DNA of 64,000 bases from Chloranthus sessilifolius (Eukaryota; Streptophyta; Magnoliopsida; Chloranthales; Chloranthaceae): the NCBI GenBank assembly GCA_021018995.1, contig CM037588.1:152043725-152107724 (forward strand), written 5' to 3'. Below are positions 33,906-44,776 of this stretch, one piece after another (the stretch's first letter is position 1; each line of letters opens with the position of its first letter). The notes beneath the pieces were generated by a model. The model saw only the letters and a program-made list of their open reading frames with translations, did no database searches and had not been told where the DNA came from. The position numbers and the translations under genes are program-made.

Positions 33906-34886
33906 ATGGTCGATGATGAGCTTATGACCATTAGACAGGGTGTGATCAACAAGACCAGAGCAGATTTTTCCATCAGGGAGGATGGTACTTTATTATTTCG
34001 GGATAGGGTTTGCATACCTACTAATGTTGAGCTTCGAGATACCATTTTAGAGGAGGCTCATAATTTAATGTACGGTATACATCCCGGGAGTACCAAGATG
34101 TATCAAGACTTGAAGAAAAGCTTCTGGTGGAGAGGCTTGAAGAAGGACGTAGCGGAGTACGTGTCCAGATGTTTGGTCTGCTAGCAAGTAAAGGTAGATC
34201 ATTGGAATCAGGCAGAATTATTATAACCTTTGCCAATACCTGAGTGAAAATGGGAAGCCATTTCTATGGACTTTATATTGGGGTTGTCGAAAATGTTGAG
34301 AAAATATAATGTCATCTGGGTCATTGTGGATAGACTGACCAAGTCTTCACATTTTCTACCGTATCATAATACGTATAGCGCCAGTAAGCTTGTAGAGCTG
34401 TATCTTAAAGAGATAATTAGACTTCATGGTATATCGGTCAGTATTGTGTGTGATCGTAATTCGCTATATACATCACATTTATGGTAGAGATTTCAAGAAG
34501 GCATGAGGTGTAGACTTGATTTAGGCTCGACATTCCATCCTCAGACAGATGGGCAGACTGAAAGAGTGAACCAGATCATAGAGGATATATTGCGTGCATA
34601 CATGTTAGACTTTCATAGGTCATGAAATCAACATTCGCCTCTGATTGAGTTCGCATACAACAATAGCTACTAGTCTAGTATTGACATGACTCCCTATGAA
34701 GCTTTATACGAACGACGATGCAAATCTCCATTGAATTGGAAGGAAGTCGGTGAAAAACTTATTTTGAGACTTGATATCGTGGACAATACAACCGACCCGG
34801 TTCGATTAATCCGTGAGAGATTGAGAGTTGCTCAAAGTCGCCAGAAAAGTTATGTTGATCTTCATTGAACGCAAGTCGAGTTTCAG
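33906..34886 (+). pseudogene. Chromovirus integrase, zinc and core domains, broken
   Basis: HHCC domain: AHNLMYGIHPGSTKMYQDLK, WWRGLKKDVAEYVSRCLVC. Core: MDFILGLSKMLRKYNVIWV with the first Asp, VCDRNSLYTS where SDRGTRFTS is usual, and [20 protein letters not shown] with the Glu, then IEFAYNNSY. Stops at 34182-34184, 34224-34226, 34245-34247, 34485-34487, 34622-34624, 34671-34673 and 34866-34868 correspond to Gln, Gln, Trp, Gln, Trp, Gln and Arg codons after single transitions. Confidence 0.93.
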
Positions 34887-34975
34887 GTATACTTGATTGT
34901 GTTTAATACTTTAAGTTTTCTTATATACTCTTATTAGCATTGAGAGAGCTAACACCTATTTTCAGGTAGGAGACA
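34887..34975 (+). other. Putative intron in the integrase region
   Basis: 89 AT-rich bases beginning GTATAC and ending CTATTTTCAG. Removing them joins VEFQ to VGDKVFVKISP in frame, the continuous sequence expected in this family. The clean AG/GT borders and pyrimidine-rich 3' end favour a spliceosomal intron, but there is no transcript evidence. Confidence 0.55.
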
Positions 34976-35386
34976 AGGTCTTTGTCAAGATCTCGCCAAC
35001 TAAGAGCGTGATGTATTTTGGGAAACGTGGAACGCTAAGTCCATGTTACATTGGACCTTTTGAAGTGCTAGGCCGAGTTGGAGAAGTCGCTTATCAGATT
35101 GCACTGCCACCACAGCTGGCAAGCATGCATAACGTATTGCATATCTCTATGTTGAAGAGATACGTGAAAGACCCAACACACATCTTGGATTTTCAACCAA
35201 TTGAGCTTCAAGAAGATCTGACCCTAGTAGAGGAACCTATGCAGATTCTAGACCGTAAGGAGTAGGTGTTACGAACTAAGATGATTTCACTTGTGCTAGT
35301 CAAGTGGCAAAATCACTCTTCTGCAGAGGCTACCTGAGAGCACAAAGCTGAAATTCGCGAGCAGTACCCGCATTTGTTTAACTGAT
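34976..35386 (+). pseudogene. Integrase C-terminus and chromodomain
   Basis: The GPY/F-type module reads VGDKVFVKISP, SPCYIGPFEVLGRVGEVAYQ and LHISMLKRY. The chromodomain follows from 35250: ILDRKE*VLRTK, LVLVKWQNHSSAEAT*EHKA, ending EIREQYPHLFN. Stops at 35263-35265 and 35335-35337 fit Gln and Trp codons. In chromoviruses this domain is thought to guide integration to particular chromatin. Confidence 0.92.
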
Positions 35387-35574
35387 ATGTGAGGTAATTT
35401 TGATGATTGGATTCAATTCTATAGTATACTGTACCTTTGATTAAATCTTTAAGCATATGTTAGATTAGTATACAGTGCTTAATACAATGCTATGACTGGG
35501 CGGTTTAACTGTTGGACTATGACGAAGCTATAAGTCATTTAAACCTGAAATTTGCAAAACAGTCTTGCTGTTAG

Positions 35575-35930
35575 ATTCGATCGATCAAATTAAGGATTTG
35601 ATCGATCAAACACTTATCCGATCGATCAACCTGACTAGTTGATCGATCAACCATACATTCTATTTTAAACTTATTCGATCGATCAAAGGGAGTATTTGAT
35701 CGATCAAATGTGAATCCGATCGATCAAACTAGAGAGTTGATTGATCAATCGACTTTGAAATTGTGCTCTATTTGACCTATCTGATCGATCAATTGGACAA
35801 ATTGATCGATCAAATTTGGAATCTGATCGATCAACTTAGAGGATTGAACGATCAACCTATCGGGTTAAGGCCTTTTCATTTTGAAATCCAATCGATCAAT
35901 TTAGCATTGATCGATCGAATCTATCGATTT
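35575..35930. repeat. GATCGATCAAA array downstream of pol
   Basis: About sixteen GATCGATC or variant palindromes in 355 bases, of the same kind as in the LTRs (28620-29165 and 38838-39455) but outside them, between the integrase stop and the extra ORF. The text between the motifs is only loosely similar to the LTR arrays. Confidence 0.88.
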
Positions 35931-36141
35931 AAGTGGCGTTGGGTTTTAAAATACCCATTTTGAACGATCGAGAAAACTCAATCGAGCGACAGCACTTTGC
36001 TTCCCTTGCGTTTGAACTTGATTTCCGGCGACTCCCGACTACCGGAGCTCCTTGTTCTTGATTCCTTGGATCGCGTATTACTTCCTTATCACGGTAAACC
36101 CTAAAACTTTCCATTTCTTTTGGGATTTTGATCTTTTTCTC

Positions 36142-37164
36142 ATGCTTAAACCATCGGACCACGAACGAAGAAAGCTTTGCGCAAAGTCCCCACCTCGCGG
36201 GCATGTGTAGTTGTGCCGCAAGTTGAACCGGTCGTACAACCCATTGTACAACCCATGTCACCACCCATGCCACCCCGCTCAACCACCCCAACAGCCACTC
36301 ATCGAACGAGAATTGCCAAAAGAGTGGTGGGCTACCAAAATCTTCTTGCCCAAGCACGAGTTCACCCTGACTCTCTTTGAAGATCGACCCGAGATGGTAT
36401 CGGTGATCAAGTACATAACCAACCTAGGGCTCAAACCCTTACACGAGCCTTTTCACGATCACTATTGCCCACGCATAGTTAGATTATTCTACCAACACCT
36501 TCGACGGGGCAGTAACTGTCATCTAATGGTTATGAAAATCGATGGGTTGGAATACAAGTTCAACCAATTCCACGTCTCTGCCGCCTTACAATGCCCATCC
36601 GGGTATGTGTAGACGTGTGGTTTGGCGGCACCCTAGGGGAAGGATGTGCCCTTTGAGGACGTCGTCGCAAAGATGGCACACGGGCTTCAAGGATGGGGCC
36701 AATCGATCAAACGGGCCCAACTTCCTGACAATTTGTGGATGCGTGATACCTACATCAAGTGTACCATCTACCCGTTCTTACACAAATCTGAGCGTACTGG
36801 TATAGTATAACAATTCCTCTTCTCAGCCTTCAAGAACCGTTGGTTCTTCGTTGCCGACATCGTCATCGATGGCATGCTTGATGTCGTGAATCGAATGTCC
36901 GAGAAGAAGGCCAAGTCTAAGAAAGAGATGCCATATGCCCGACTAATTACACGAATGGTCGAGCAATACAACTCCGTACGAGGGGCGTATAATATGGCAC
37001 CGGGGGAACCAAGACGGAACAACAACATTAAGGTTTTTCAACTAAAGGATTGGACCAAAAGTTATAACCTTTTGGTGAAGAAGTTATCCAATGAGGAGGA
37101 GGTTCTACCAGTTGAGGCCGGAGCCGAGGCTACTGAGCAAGCTCCAGAGGTGGGGGAGGCATAG
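36142..37164 (+). pseudogene. Extra ORF in the env position of the chromovirus
   Basis: One frame from ATG 36142 to TAG 37162-37164, 340 codons, interrupted only by four stops (36208-36210, 36610-36612, about 36637 and about 36808), each readable as a Gln codon after C to T. Proline-rich near residues 30-55. It then reads WWATKIFLPKHEFTLTLFED, CPRIVRLFYQHLRRGSNC, IDGLEYKFNQFHVSAALQCP, LWMRDTYIKCTIYPFLHKSE, FKNRWFFVADIVIDGML and YARLITRMVEQYNSVRG, with an acidic end. No signal peptide or membrane span, so it is not an envelope. It resembles the 'putative plant transposon protein' domain (Pfam Transposase_32-like) from memory only. Function unknown. Confidence 0.7.
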
Positions 37165-38091
37165 CGTGATATTCCACCTTAGCCTATGGTACCCGCTCGA
37201 CCGGCCCCCCCATTCCTCCGTGCCAACCTACTCGTGCTAGCACCGCATGTCGTTATGAGCCTTCCACCAGTACTCTCGAAATTGTGCTTGCAACGTTCAA
37301 TGAAAACAACAAGTGAGTTCACGAGAGGCTAGATGAGATGCAGGAGTTCCATCTCAGGTGCATCGATGATTGGATTTTCATAAGGGGATGCTCACTCTAC
37401 TGATGCAGCACGCTTATGTGACCACTGCTACCCCAATGATCGGTCATGCCCGCCTGCATGCAGTGGATCCTCGTGACTACAGTGTCGAGCCATCCAGACC
37501 CAGCAGACCAGACGTACCTATGGAGCCAAGTTCCTCCTCCATTCCACCAGCAGGTGACCACTACACCTTTATGTTATTTTTATAATTATATATGTAAATA
37601 TAATTTTGTTTTCCATATTAAATCCTGCTTTGCATGCACGACTGTTCCTGTATGATTTCTGATTTGACTGTTCTATATGCTATATTTGATCTCTATTTTG
37701 CATGCTCTGTACTCTACTTAGCTTGTATGCTTCACCTCTGCCATGTATGTTGCTCTATCCGACATCTCTGATTTACATTAGCTATATACTGTGTGCATGT
37801 TCTGTGTGTGTGGTTGTTTGAGTCACTGTGAAGTGTTCTTTCGAACAAATGACACTTGGGATGAATGCATCCATATACGGATGCAATCCTCTATGGCATT
37901 CTCGGATGTCACACACAGTACATCCAGGTTACTACGGATCTCAGCCTTTCATACACGTGCTTCGTGAAGACTATTGCACTGTGACCCACCCTTATAGTTA
38001 GGACTGTTAGTTCTGCTTTATTCTGAAAGTTAGGACTCGGGAATACCGTAGACCTGTCTAAGTCAGTCTGTCATTTTCGAGGATGAAAATT
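37165..38091 (+). other. 3' UTR of the chromovirus
   Basis: No gene is supported. The first 400 bases continue the style of the extra ORF with more stops (37165-37585, rich in P and S codons) and may be its decayed tail. The rest is CT-rich UTR. Confidence 0.6.
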
Positions 38092-38107
38092 CCTAAGGGG
38101 GGGAGAA
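38092..38107 (+). other. Polypurine tract of the chromovirus
   Basis: AAGGGGGGGAGAA immediately before the 3' LTR start TGTAACGACCC, the usual site for plus-strand priming. Confidence 0.9.
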
Positions 38108-40771
38108 TGTAACGACCCTAAAATTTTAAAACTTCTTACTGCTTTGGTATACGTACCTGGCACAGAAATTGAGACTAATTTAAAATTTGATAATATAAAT
38201 ATTAATATAAAGATTAATAATCCATAAGTGTGTGAAGTGACATATCACTTGCGACACAAGTTCGAGATGCAATTAGATTCGTTATAGAATGTTATATATG
38301 CGAGGGTAATGTGTGTGCTTAACATCGGATCAAAGTATTAGAAATGGAAATATCCTGGATATATCTATTTGTAGCTTATAAGAGAAGGAAGGGTAGGAAT
38401 GCCAAATACCTCTTCTCTTTGCTCTGAATCCTTGCTTATAAGCTATAGCTAGAAGAACTCCCTCTATTGAGCCAAGACTTGAGAAACCCTAGGTTACAGA
38501 GCCTTGATTAAGAACGTGAAGAAATCGACGTGTGTACGTCGAATCAGTTTGAGAGAGAGCAATACACATTTGTGTATTAGCGTAGAGTTGTACCCCTGAT
38601 TTTCCGAAGAGCTCAAGCGGCAAATTCTTCGATTCAGATTCAAAACCCACGTTGGATCGCAAATGTCGTAAACCAAGGAACAACCATCTAAGAGGTGATT
38701 TACCACGTATTTATAGGAGTTATAATGCGATAAATATGTGTGATTGTGTGCGTGAATGATTCGTGAAGATCATAAATGATTCATGGATGAAATGGGGTTA
38801 AAATCAACGAACCTCATTAATGACTAAAACTGTCATATCCGATCGATCAAATTAGACATTTGATCGATCAAATTATAATCCGATCGATCAAATTTGAGAT
38901 TTGATCGATCGAATTGTATAGTTCCCTATTAGAACAAGAGAGCTATCTTTGGAAGTTAATACTCGATAAAATTGGTCAATCAAATTGGTGATTTGATCGA
39001 TCAAATTTGAAACTGATCGATCAAACTATGAAGTGATCGATCAAGTGTGAACTGATCAATCAATTGAGAATTGATCGATCGAACTGTGAGATTGATCGAT
39101 CAAATTGGGGATTTGATCGATCAAATTTTATTAATAACCTATAGAACAGGAGGCCTGTTTTTCTGAAATCTTGACTTGGAATATTCAATCGATCAAACAT
39201 GAAGATTGATCGATCAAATAAGGAGATTGATTGATCAAATTTCCTCTGATTATGTATGTATGAAATGTTGGTTTTGATCGATCAAACATGGTAATTGATC
39301 GATCAACTTGAGAATCCGATCGATCAAATAGGGAGTTGATTGATCAAATTTCCTCTATTCTGTCTGTATAGAAGTAAGGCATCCGATCAATCAAATGATG
39401 AGTTGATCGATCAGATGTGAATCCGATGGATCAAATAAGAAAGTTGATCAATCAAATTCCCTGTTTGACCTATTTTAGTTTTTGGGAAAAACACTGCTGG
39501 GCAGTGTACTAAATTCTGTTCTGACACTTAGTACACTATACGTATAGTCTAGGTCAAGACCATGACTCCTTTAAAAGCTTTGGATTTGCTTAGAAAGACT
39601 TGATCTGAGGTAGAAAAAATTCAACCTAACTTGTATCCAATTTGACTGCATGATTTCTGAGTATCTGTTTCTGACTTCTGTTATTTCAAAAGCATGTCAT
39701 GCATATAATAAAGCTCTGTTATCTCTGATTTCTGTATCTCTGCTCTGCTCTGATTCCTGATATATATACTTTGATTTAAAGTTCATGTGACGAATTCCCC
39801 TGACGTGACAGGATACCCACGACCGACACGACAGGATATCCGTGTATTTGATTTGTAAACCCCCTGACACAAGTTGCTCTCTTTTGCAGAAGCTTAATGT
39901 AAATATATGAAACTATTCATTGATCGACGATGGTTGGGGTTACCTATCGACACACATCTGGCTACCACATGTTATATTCACGGGAGTTATTTAAGTATAG
40001 AATTTAAGTCATTATGCACTGTAAGCATGCATCTGAAAACTCTGAAAATATTGTATGTTTCTAATCATTTTACATCTATTCTGTTTATTAAGAGCTCTGC
40101 ATCCAATATCTGTTCATTATGTCTGTATTCTCTGATTTGAATATCTATTCTGAGTTATATTCTACAAATCATGTTATACATTTTAGATGCAATTTACTTG
40201 AGTTTCTTCTATTGATTTTAGATGGATAGCTTACCTTGTTTCTATATAATAGGTTCTGAGGCTAAGGCTCCCGACAAGGAGAGTGATCTTGATTACCAGC
40301 TCGAGGTGGAGGCTAAGGCCGAGGAGGAGGACATTGATACCCCTGCTGACGAGCTCTATCAGTAGTCAGGGTATTAGTTCTGTATTTTGGGTTTTATACT
40401 CGTATTTTTGAATTATCTGTGTGCCTGATGGCCACTTTTATGTATTTATTTACTATAAATGTTTGTTTATAGTATTATATATTCCATAGGAACCACTATT
40501 GGGAACCATTATTTTGAGTTATGAATGTCCATCACCAGTGGTTCTTCTTGGTTCATTTTTGAGGATGTATATTCTTTTGATTTACATATATGTATTGCTT
40601 TGTTCATTTCTTTTATTTTAGAGCCTTATGATGACTTGGTCTGCCACTCTAGATAGTGTCTGCTCTGATTTTCGCTAGATGAGCAGACACTCATTGGTTT
40701 GTTCTGGAGATCATCAAGGTTTATGATCCTGATGGCACGGATTTTCAGGTGCGAAAACTCGGGCTGTCACA
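38108..40771 (+). repeat. 3' LTR of the chromovirus
   Basis: 2664 bp from TGTAACGACCC to GGGCTGTCACA, about 114 bases longer than the 5' LTR. The extra length is mainly additional GATCGATC motifs around 38980-39120 and a 'gaagatcataaatgattcatgga' duplication near 38765. It is followed by the target duplication GAATT. Confidence 0.94.
38838..39455. repeat. GATCGATCAAA array in the 3' LTR
   Basis: About thirty GATCGATC or variant palindromes. It corresponds to 28620-29165, but with more copies (39000-39120), so the array has changed copy number since insertion. Confidence 0.9.
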
Positions 40772-41128
40772 GAATTGAAAATTTATTTTGAAAGCGACAT
40801 ACTTGAATGGAATGACAGTGATAATAATAAATTTAAAATATTAGAATGGTGGGATAACTGCTCTCAATATCTGGTGCTATTCATAATGGCACAGAATCTA
40901 CTAATTATTCTTGTATCTACAATTACGTCAGAATTGGCGTTTAGTATGGGTGGAAGAGTTTTAGGGGCATATCATAGCCGACTAAAAGAAAGTATAATTG
41001 AATCTTTAGTTTGTTTAAAAGATTGGCTTGTAGCGGATCGTGGTCAATGCGGAGTCAAAGGAGAAGACCCTGACTTAAGAAGCTTGGAAGAAATCTTTGG
41101 AAACTTTGATGAAGAATTAGATGTCTAG

Positions 41129-42044
41129 AATCGATTGTTAACTTTTATGTAGTCGTAATGGTTTGATAATTTTTTGTGTTTTTTATGTGATGTTTATGTA
41201 ATTGTTTACAATTTTATGTAATTTTTTAATTTTATATAGTTTTATGTAATTTTTAATGTAATTATTATAAATTTTTTACATTCCATTAATGAAATATTTT
41301 ACCATTTTCTAATCTAGTTTTTAGGTAATTAATTTTACCTTTTCGGTATATCAACCCGAACATCCAAATTAATAACTTGGACTGCCACTATATTCCAATT
41401 TATATTAGTTGTATGACAAACATGGTATAGAACCCTCCAACCTAACACCATATATATGGATCCTGGTTATGTGGTTTCAATGGAGTAACTCTCACTGTAC
41501 ACCAAGCTCTAGATAGATTTGAATGTAGCAATCTAACATGTTTTGTTTTGGGTGTCTCATTGAGCAACATTGCATTGGTTTTTTTTTTTTTTAAGGAATT
41601 TAAAATAATAAATCCTCCAAGTACTTTTGAGACTTCAAATTTGGGCCATTGATTTCAATTTTAAAACTTCCTTTTACTTTTATTTTTCTTCTAAAATGAC
41701 CTATGCAACAAATATGCTGGAGTCCAGGGACATCAAAATAATTTTTTGGGTCAGTAAGTTTGGTATACCTTCTTGTGTACTCTATTGGAAGGCTGTCAGC
41801 CCTGGATTTAGTTTACTACAATGCACTTTGCTAGCTCAATGTAGGTTCAAAAGGATTATGAGAATTTATCCTTGTCCTTGGCTAGATGGTTTAAGATGGA
41901 TATCTAAACCTTACGTGTCCATCAACCGTCAAAATTAGGTGTGTTTGAACCCATTTCCACGTGCTATCAAATTAAAAGATGGATATCTAACGTTTTAACT
42001 GGATTGAAATCTGACAATTTCACAGTTTGGTTGCCCAATATTAA
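41129..42044. other. No gene seen
   Basis: AT-rich sequence after the hAT remnant. It includes 'tttatgtaattttt' repeats (41205-41275) and a short T run (41579-41593). The 103-codon frame at 41627 has no recognisable domain and no coding signature. Confidence 0.6.
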
Positions 42045-42365
42045 AATGGATCGACTCTCCTGACCGTCATTTAAACACACCATCAATGATTTAAGATGTG
42101 GATGATCCGAACAATAAAAGTGATAGATCGAGTGAAGTGAAACAAACTCAAAAATAATGTTTTAGAAAAATTTAAACAATCTGAACTATTAACTATAATA
42201 TCAACCACTGATTTTAATTTTAGTGGCTGATATTATAGTTTGTCAATCAGATTGTTTACATTATCTACATGTTTTATTGGGCTGAGACATATTTCGATGA
42301 TAGATTGCCACTTGGGCAATTGTGTCGCATGGCATAATGATATAGTGGATGGACCCTGTCATGGA
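42045..42365. repeat. Fold-back MITE, family 2, copy 2
   Basis: A strong central inverted repeat: 'aacaatctga...aactataatatcaaccact' is answered by 'agtggctgatattatagttt...tcagattgttt'. Similar to 21008-21370. The outer ends are less complementary, so the true termini are uncertain. Confidence 0.78.
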
Positions 42366-42604
42366 AATCCTTTTCCATACTCACGTACGTGGTGGCTCAC
42401 TTTGAAGTGCTGATGGTACTATGATGTTCCTTTTTTCAGCAAGCTATATTTTTGGCAGTTTGCTCCAAGTGGCCCTCATTCAGGGATCGGGTGCCATTAA
42501 AGATGATCAGGAACCAACTAAAAATTTTTTGGCCAGGATCCAATGCATATATCCACCATTGGAAATGTGGTCAAAAGTGTTTAAATTTAATTACTCAAAT
42601 TTAG
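42366..42604. other. No feature seen
   Basis: Mixed sequence between the fold-back element and the TRIM. The open frame at 42421-42684 runs into the TRIM and is not considered a gene. Confidence 0.5.
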
Positions 42605-42880
42605 TGGGCATTATAGAATCCCATGAGCCTAACTCAACCTTAGAAAATCGGCTTATAAGTTGGGATTGCTTAGATTATATATAGCCCAAGGCTTTCAACT
42701 CACAGGCAATGTGGGACTAAAGTTCACGCCCCTTCACCTGTAATGTGCATCTTTGTGGTACTTGCTTCGATACCATATAAAATTTTATGGGCTTATCTCA
42801 ACCTCACAAAACCGACTCGTAAGGTGAGAATTGTCAAGGTTATATATCCCAAGGCTTCACCCTATTTTAACCCATCAGAT
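42605..42880 (-). mobile_element. TRIM (miniature LTR retrotransposon) remnant
   Basis: On the minus strand two similar repeats (42880-42775 and 42720-42605) share TATATAACC..., 'caatyctcaacttataagycgg' and 'ggttgag.taggctcat'-like blocks. Between them lie TGGTATCGAAGC, close to the tRNA-iMet primer site, and AGGTGAAGGGGCG, a polypurine-like tract just before AGTCCCACATTG. This short order (repeat, primer site, purine tract, repeat) with no coding sequence is that of TRIM elements. AGTCCCACATTG followed 23 bases later by TATATATAA resembles a plant snRNA-type promoter. Confidence 0.65.
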
Positions 42881-44547
42881 GAAGAGCAAAAAAATTTTTT
42901 AATTTAATTTATTTCTCTTCTTTGTATACTTTTATCATTAGGGCCTGGGGACAAGAAAACTCACTTCCAATTTTTCTGTTTGATTAGAATTCTAAGTATT
43001 GGAAATGATTTTCTATGGACCTGCATTGGAAATGTCAGCATGGGGTAGAGATGACTGCCATATTTATGATTGATGTATTTTTTTGCTAAATTATGATTGA
43101 TGTTTTAAATAACTGCGATATTTATATATTCATCACATCTGCTTCTACTAAAATGCATAACATAGTTCTCCATTTTGGAGTTGTGTTTACAATCTGATCC
43201 CTTCTTACGTTATTTAATTTTAGTGGTAATTTATTTAAAGGTTTTTTACAAATCAGCACCCACTGCCACTTTTTATCTCAAAAAAATCAAATGCATTTTT
43301 TCTTCTTAAATACTGCCTCGCTTATTTGAAATCAGCAGTCATATATATCAACCTATATAGGGCACTGATTAATTTAAATGAACAATTATAATGCTGTCCT
43401 TAAGTGCCATCAAATTTCTATTTTTTTTAAACATATATTTTGGTTAGGCATCCGACATATGGATGAAGAATGTGTACGAAAAGGGACTCATATTGGACTG
43501 TATGGGGCACATTTTTTTAATATAAAAAAATTTGTTATTTTTTGTCATAAAAATATATATGGGACACATTTTCATACTTTTCTCTTTATTTAAGCCTTAA
43601 ATTCTTTGTCAAAATAAGCTAACTTTAATAGTGGTAATTACCACCTAAAATAAAGCCCTCATAATTACCTTTCAAGAGGTCTAAAATTTTGGCTGTCCAA
43701 TAGGAGATTGTCATATGCGTGACCGGACCCACCCGACCTGACCTCATGTGTCAAGGGTATATGTCCAAACTGCCTCTAAAACCCGACCTAAAAATTTGAC
43801 ATGACCCGGTTAAACTCCCTATTTTAATTGATTTTATTTATAAAATATTGGGTCAACGACCCAACCTAACTTTTTAATTGACCCAACATGCCAGGTTAAG
43901 TTTATGTGCCCGACCTGGTAAAAAAAATTGGGTCAGGCATGGCCCTACTAGCTCGTAATCCCACATTTTGTAACAACCACCTTAGAATTACTTTTTTCTA
44001 CTATTTGAACAAAAAGGCCCTTTTAAAAATTTAAAATTCTTTAATCAAGCAGGAGAAATCAGATTTGGTTAAATCATTTATAGACAAGTTAATTATTCAA
44101 ACAACAGAAAATTCATTTCCACAAGAAATCATTTTGCAGGAAAAATCAATTTCACTATTTGCAAAACAATTGATTTAATTTATTATTTGGAGTTTTCGTG
44201 TTATCAAATAGGGCCTTAATGAAAAACCTTGCTTACTTCTCCTACATGCATGCGTACAGCGGATCAGGTTGCTCCCAAGCCAAATAGGTGATAGGTGTCA
44301 CACTGTACCCAATCCAAGGATTGGGTGCCACATGTACATACATATATACAAAGTCTATTACTAACTACTCAAAAAAATTAAAATAATTTATACCCCCAAA
44401 ATTTTAAAAAATAAAATAAGAAAAATGTCAACCTTCCATTCTATAAATACATTTTAGATATTTACACAAATTTCATCCTATAAATTTATTAGCTTATTCC
44501 AATTTATTGTAGGGAAGAGGAAAAAATAAGGGATAATTAGGGAAACA
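42881..44547. other. No gene seen; decayed repeats
   Basis: AT-rich, non-coding. 43715-43960 has repeated CCCGACCT and GACCCAAC motifs similar in style to decayed element ends. The 71-codon frame at 43378 has no domain. Confidence 0.5.
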
Positions 44548-44776
44548 TGCCTCAAAAACAAACTTTTTAGCAAAAAAGATCTGACCTCAAATGTTTTGAA
44601 AAACAGTGTTTTTACAGATTTTGGAACTTCATAAAACCGTGAAAGCACTTTTTTCTAAAAACGTTGTAAAAAAATGTGCTTTCACAATTTTCTAAAGCTC
44701 TAAAATCTGTGAAAGCACATTTTTCTAAAACATTTGAAGTCGGGTCTTTTTTGCTAAAAAGTTTGTTTTTGGGGCA
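44548..44776. repeat. Fold-back MITE, family 3
   Basis: 229 bases, almost wholly two inverted arms. The left starts TGCCTCAAAAACAAACTTTT and the right ends in its near-exact complement finishing GGGGCA. GTGAAAGCAC and GAAAGCACATTTTT motifs repeat inside. No target duplication was clear. Confidence 0.85.

Larger units (their letters stand above)
27912..40771 (+). mobile_element. Chromovirus (Ty3/gypsy, Tekay-like), 12.9 kb, degraded
   Basis: LTRs at 27912-30461 and 38108-40771, a tRNA-iMet primer site, gag, protease, RT, RNase H, integrase and a chromodomain in order, a polypurine tract, and a perfect 5-bp target duplication GAATT (27907-27911 and 40772-40776). The start TGTAACGACCC and the chromodomain suggest the Tekay/Del lineage. 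An extra ORF lies between pol and the 3' LTR. By eye the LTR starts differ at roughly one base in thirteen, mostly transitions, so the insertion is old. Premature stops are frequent and all those checked fit C-to-T or G-to-A changes. Confidence 0.95.
27545..41128 (+). pseudogene. Second hAT transposase remnant, split by the chromovirus
   Basis: Only the C-terminal half remains. The 5' piece (27545-27911) reads MREKYDKYLNPIPINLAL and MDP*YKLTLL, the hAT RNase-H-like region that usually ends LDPRYKL. The 3' piece (40772-41128) continues in the same frame across the target duplication. It contains ILEWWDNCS, VSTITSELAFSMGGRVLG and IIESLVCLKDWL, the Ser/Gly-rich dimerisation signature of RICESLEEPER-type hAT proteins, and stops at TAG 41126-41128. 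Stops in the 5' piece at 27656 and elsewhere show it was already dead. No TIR was identified. Confidence 0.85.

Noticed and set aside
36142..37164. Retroviral-type envelope gene
   Set aside because: No signal peptide, transmembrane helix or cysteine pattern; composition is that of a soluble protein.
42421..42684. 87-codon frame as a gene
   Set aside because: Half of it is TRIM repeat; no domain or splice support.
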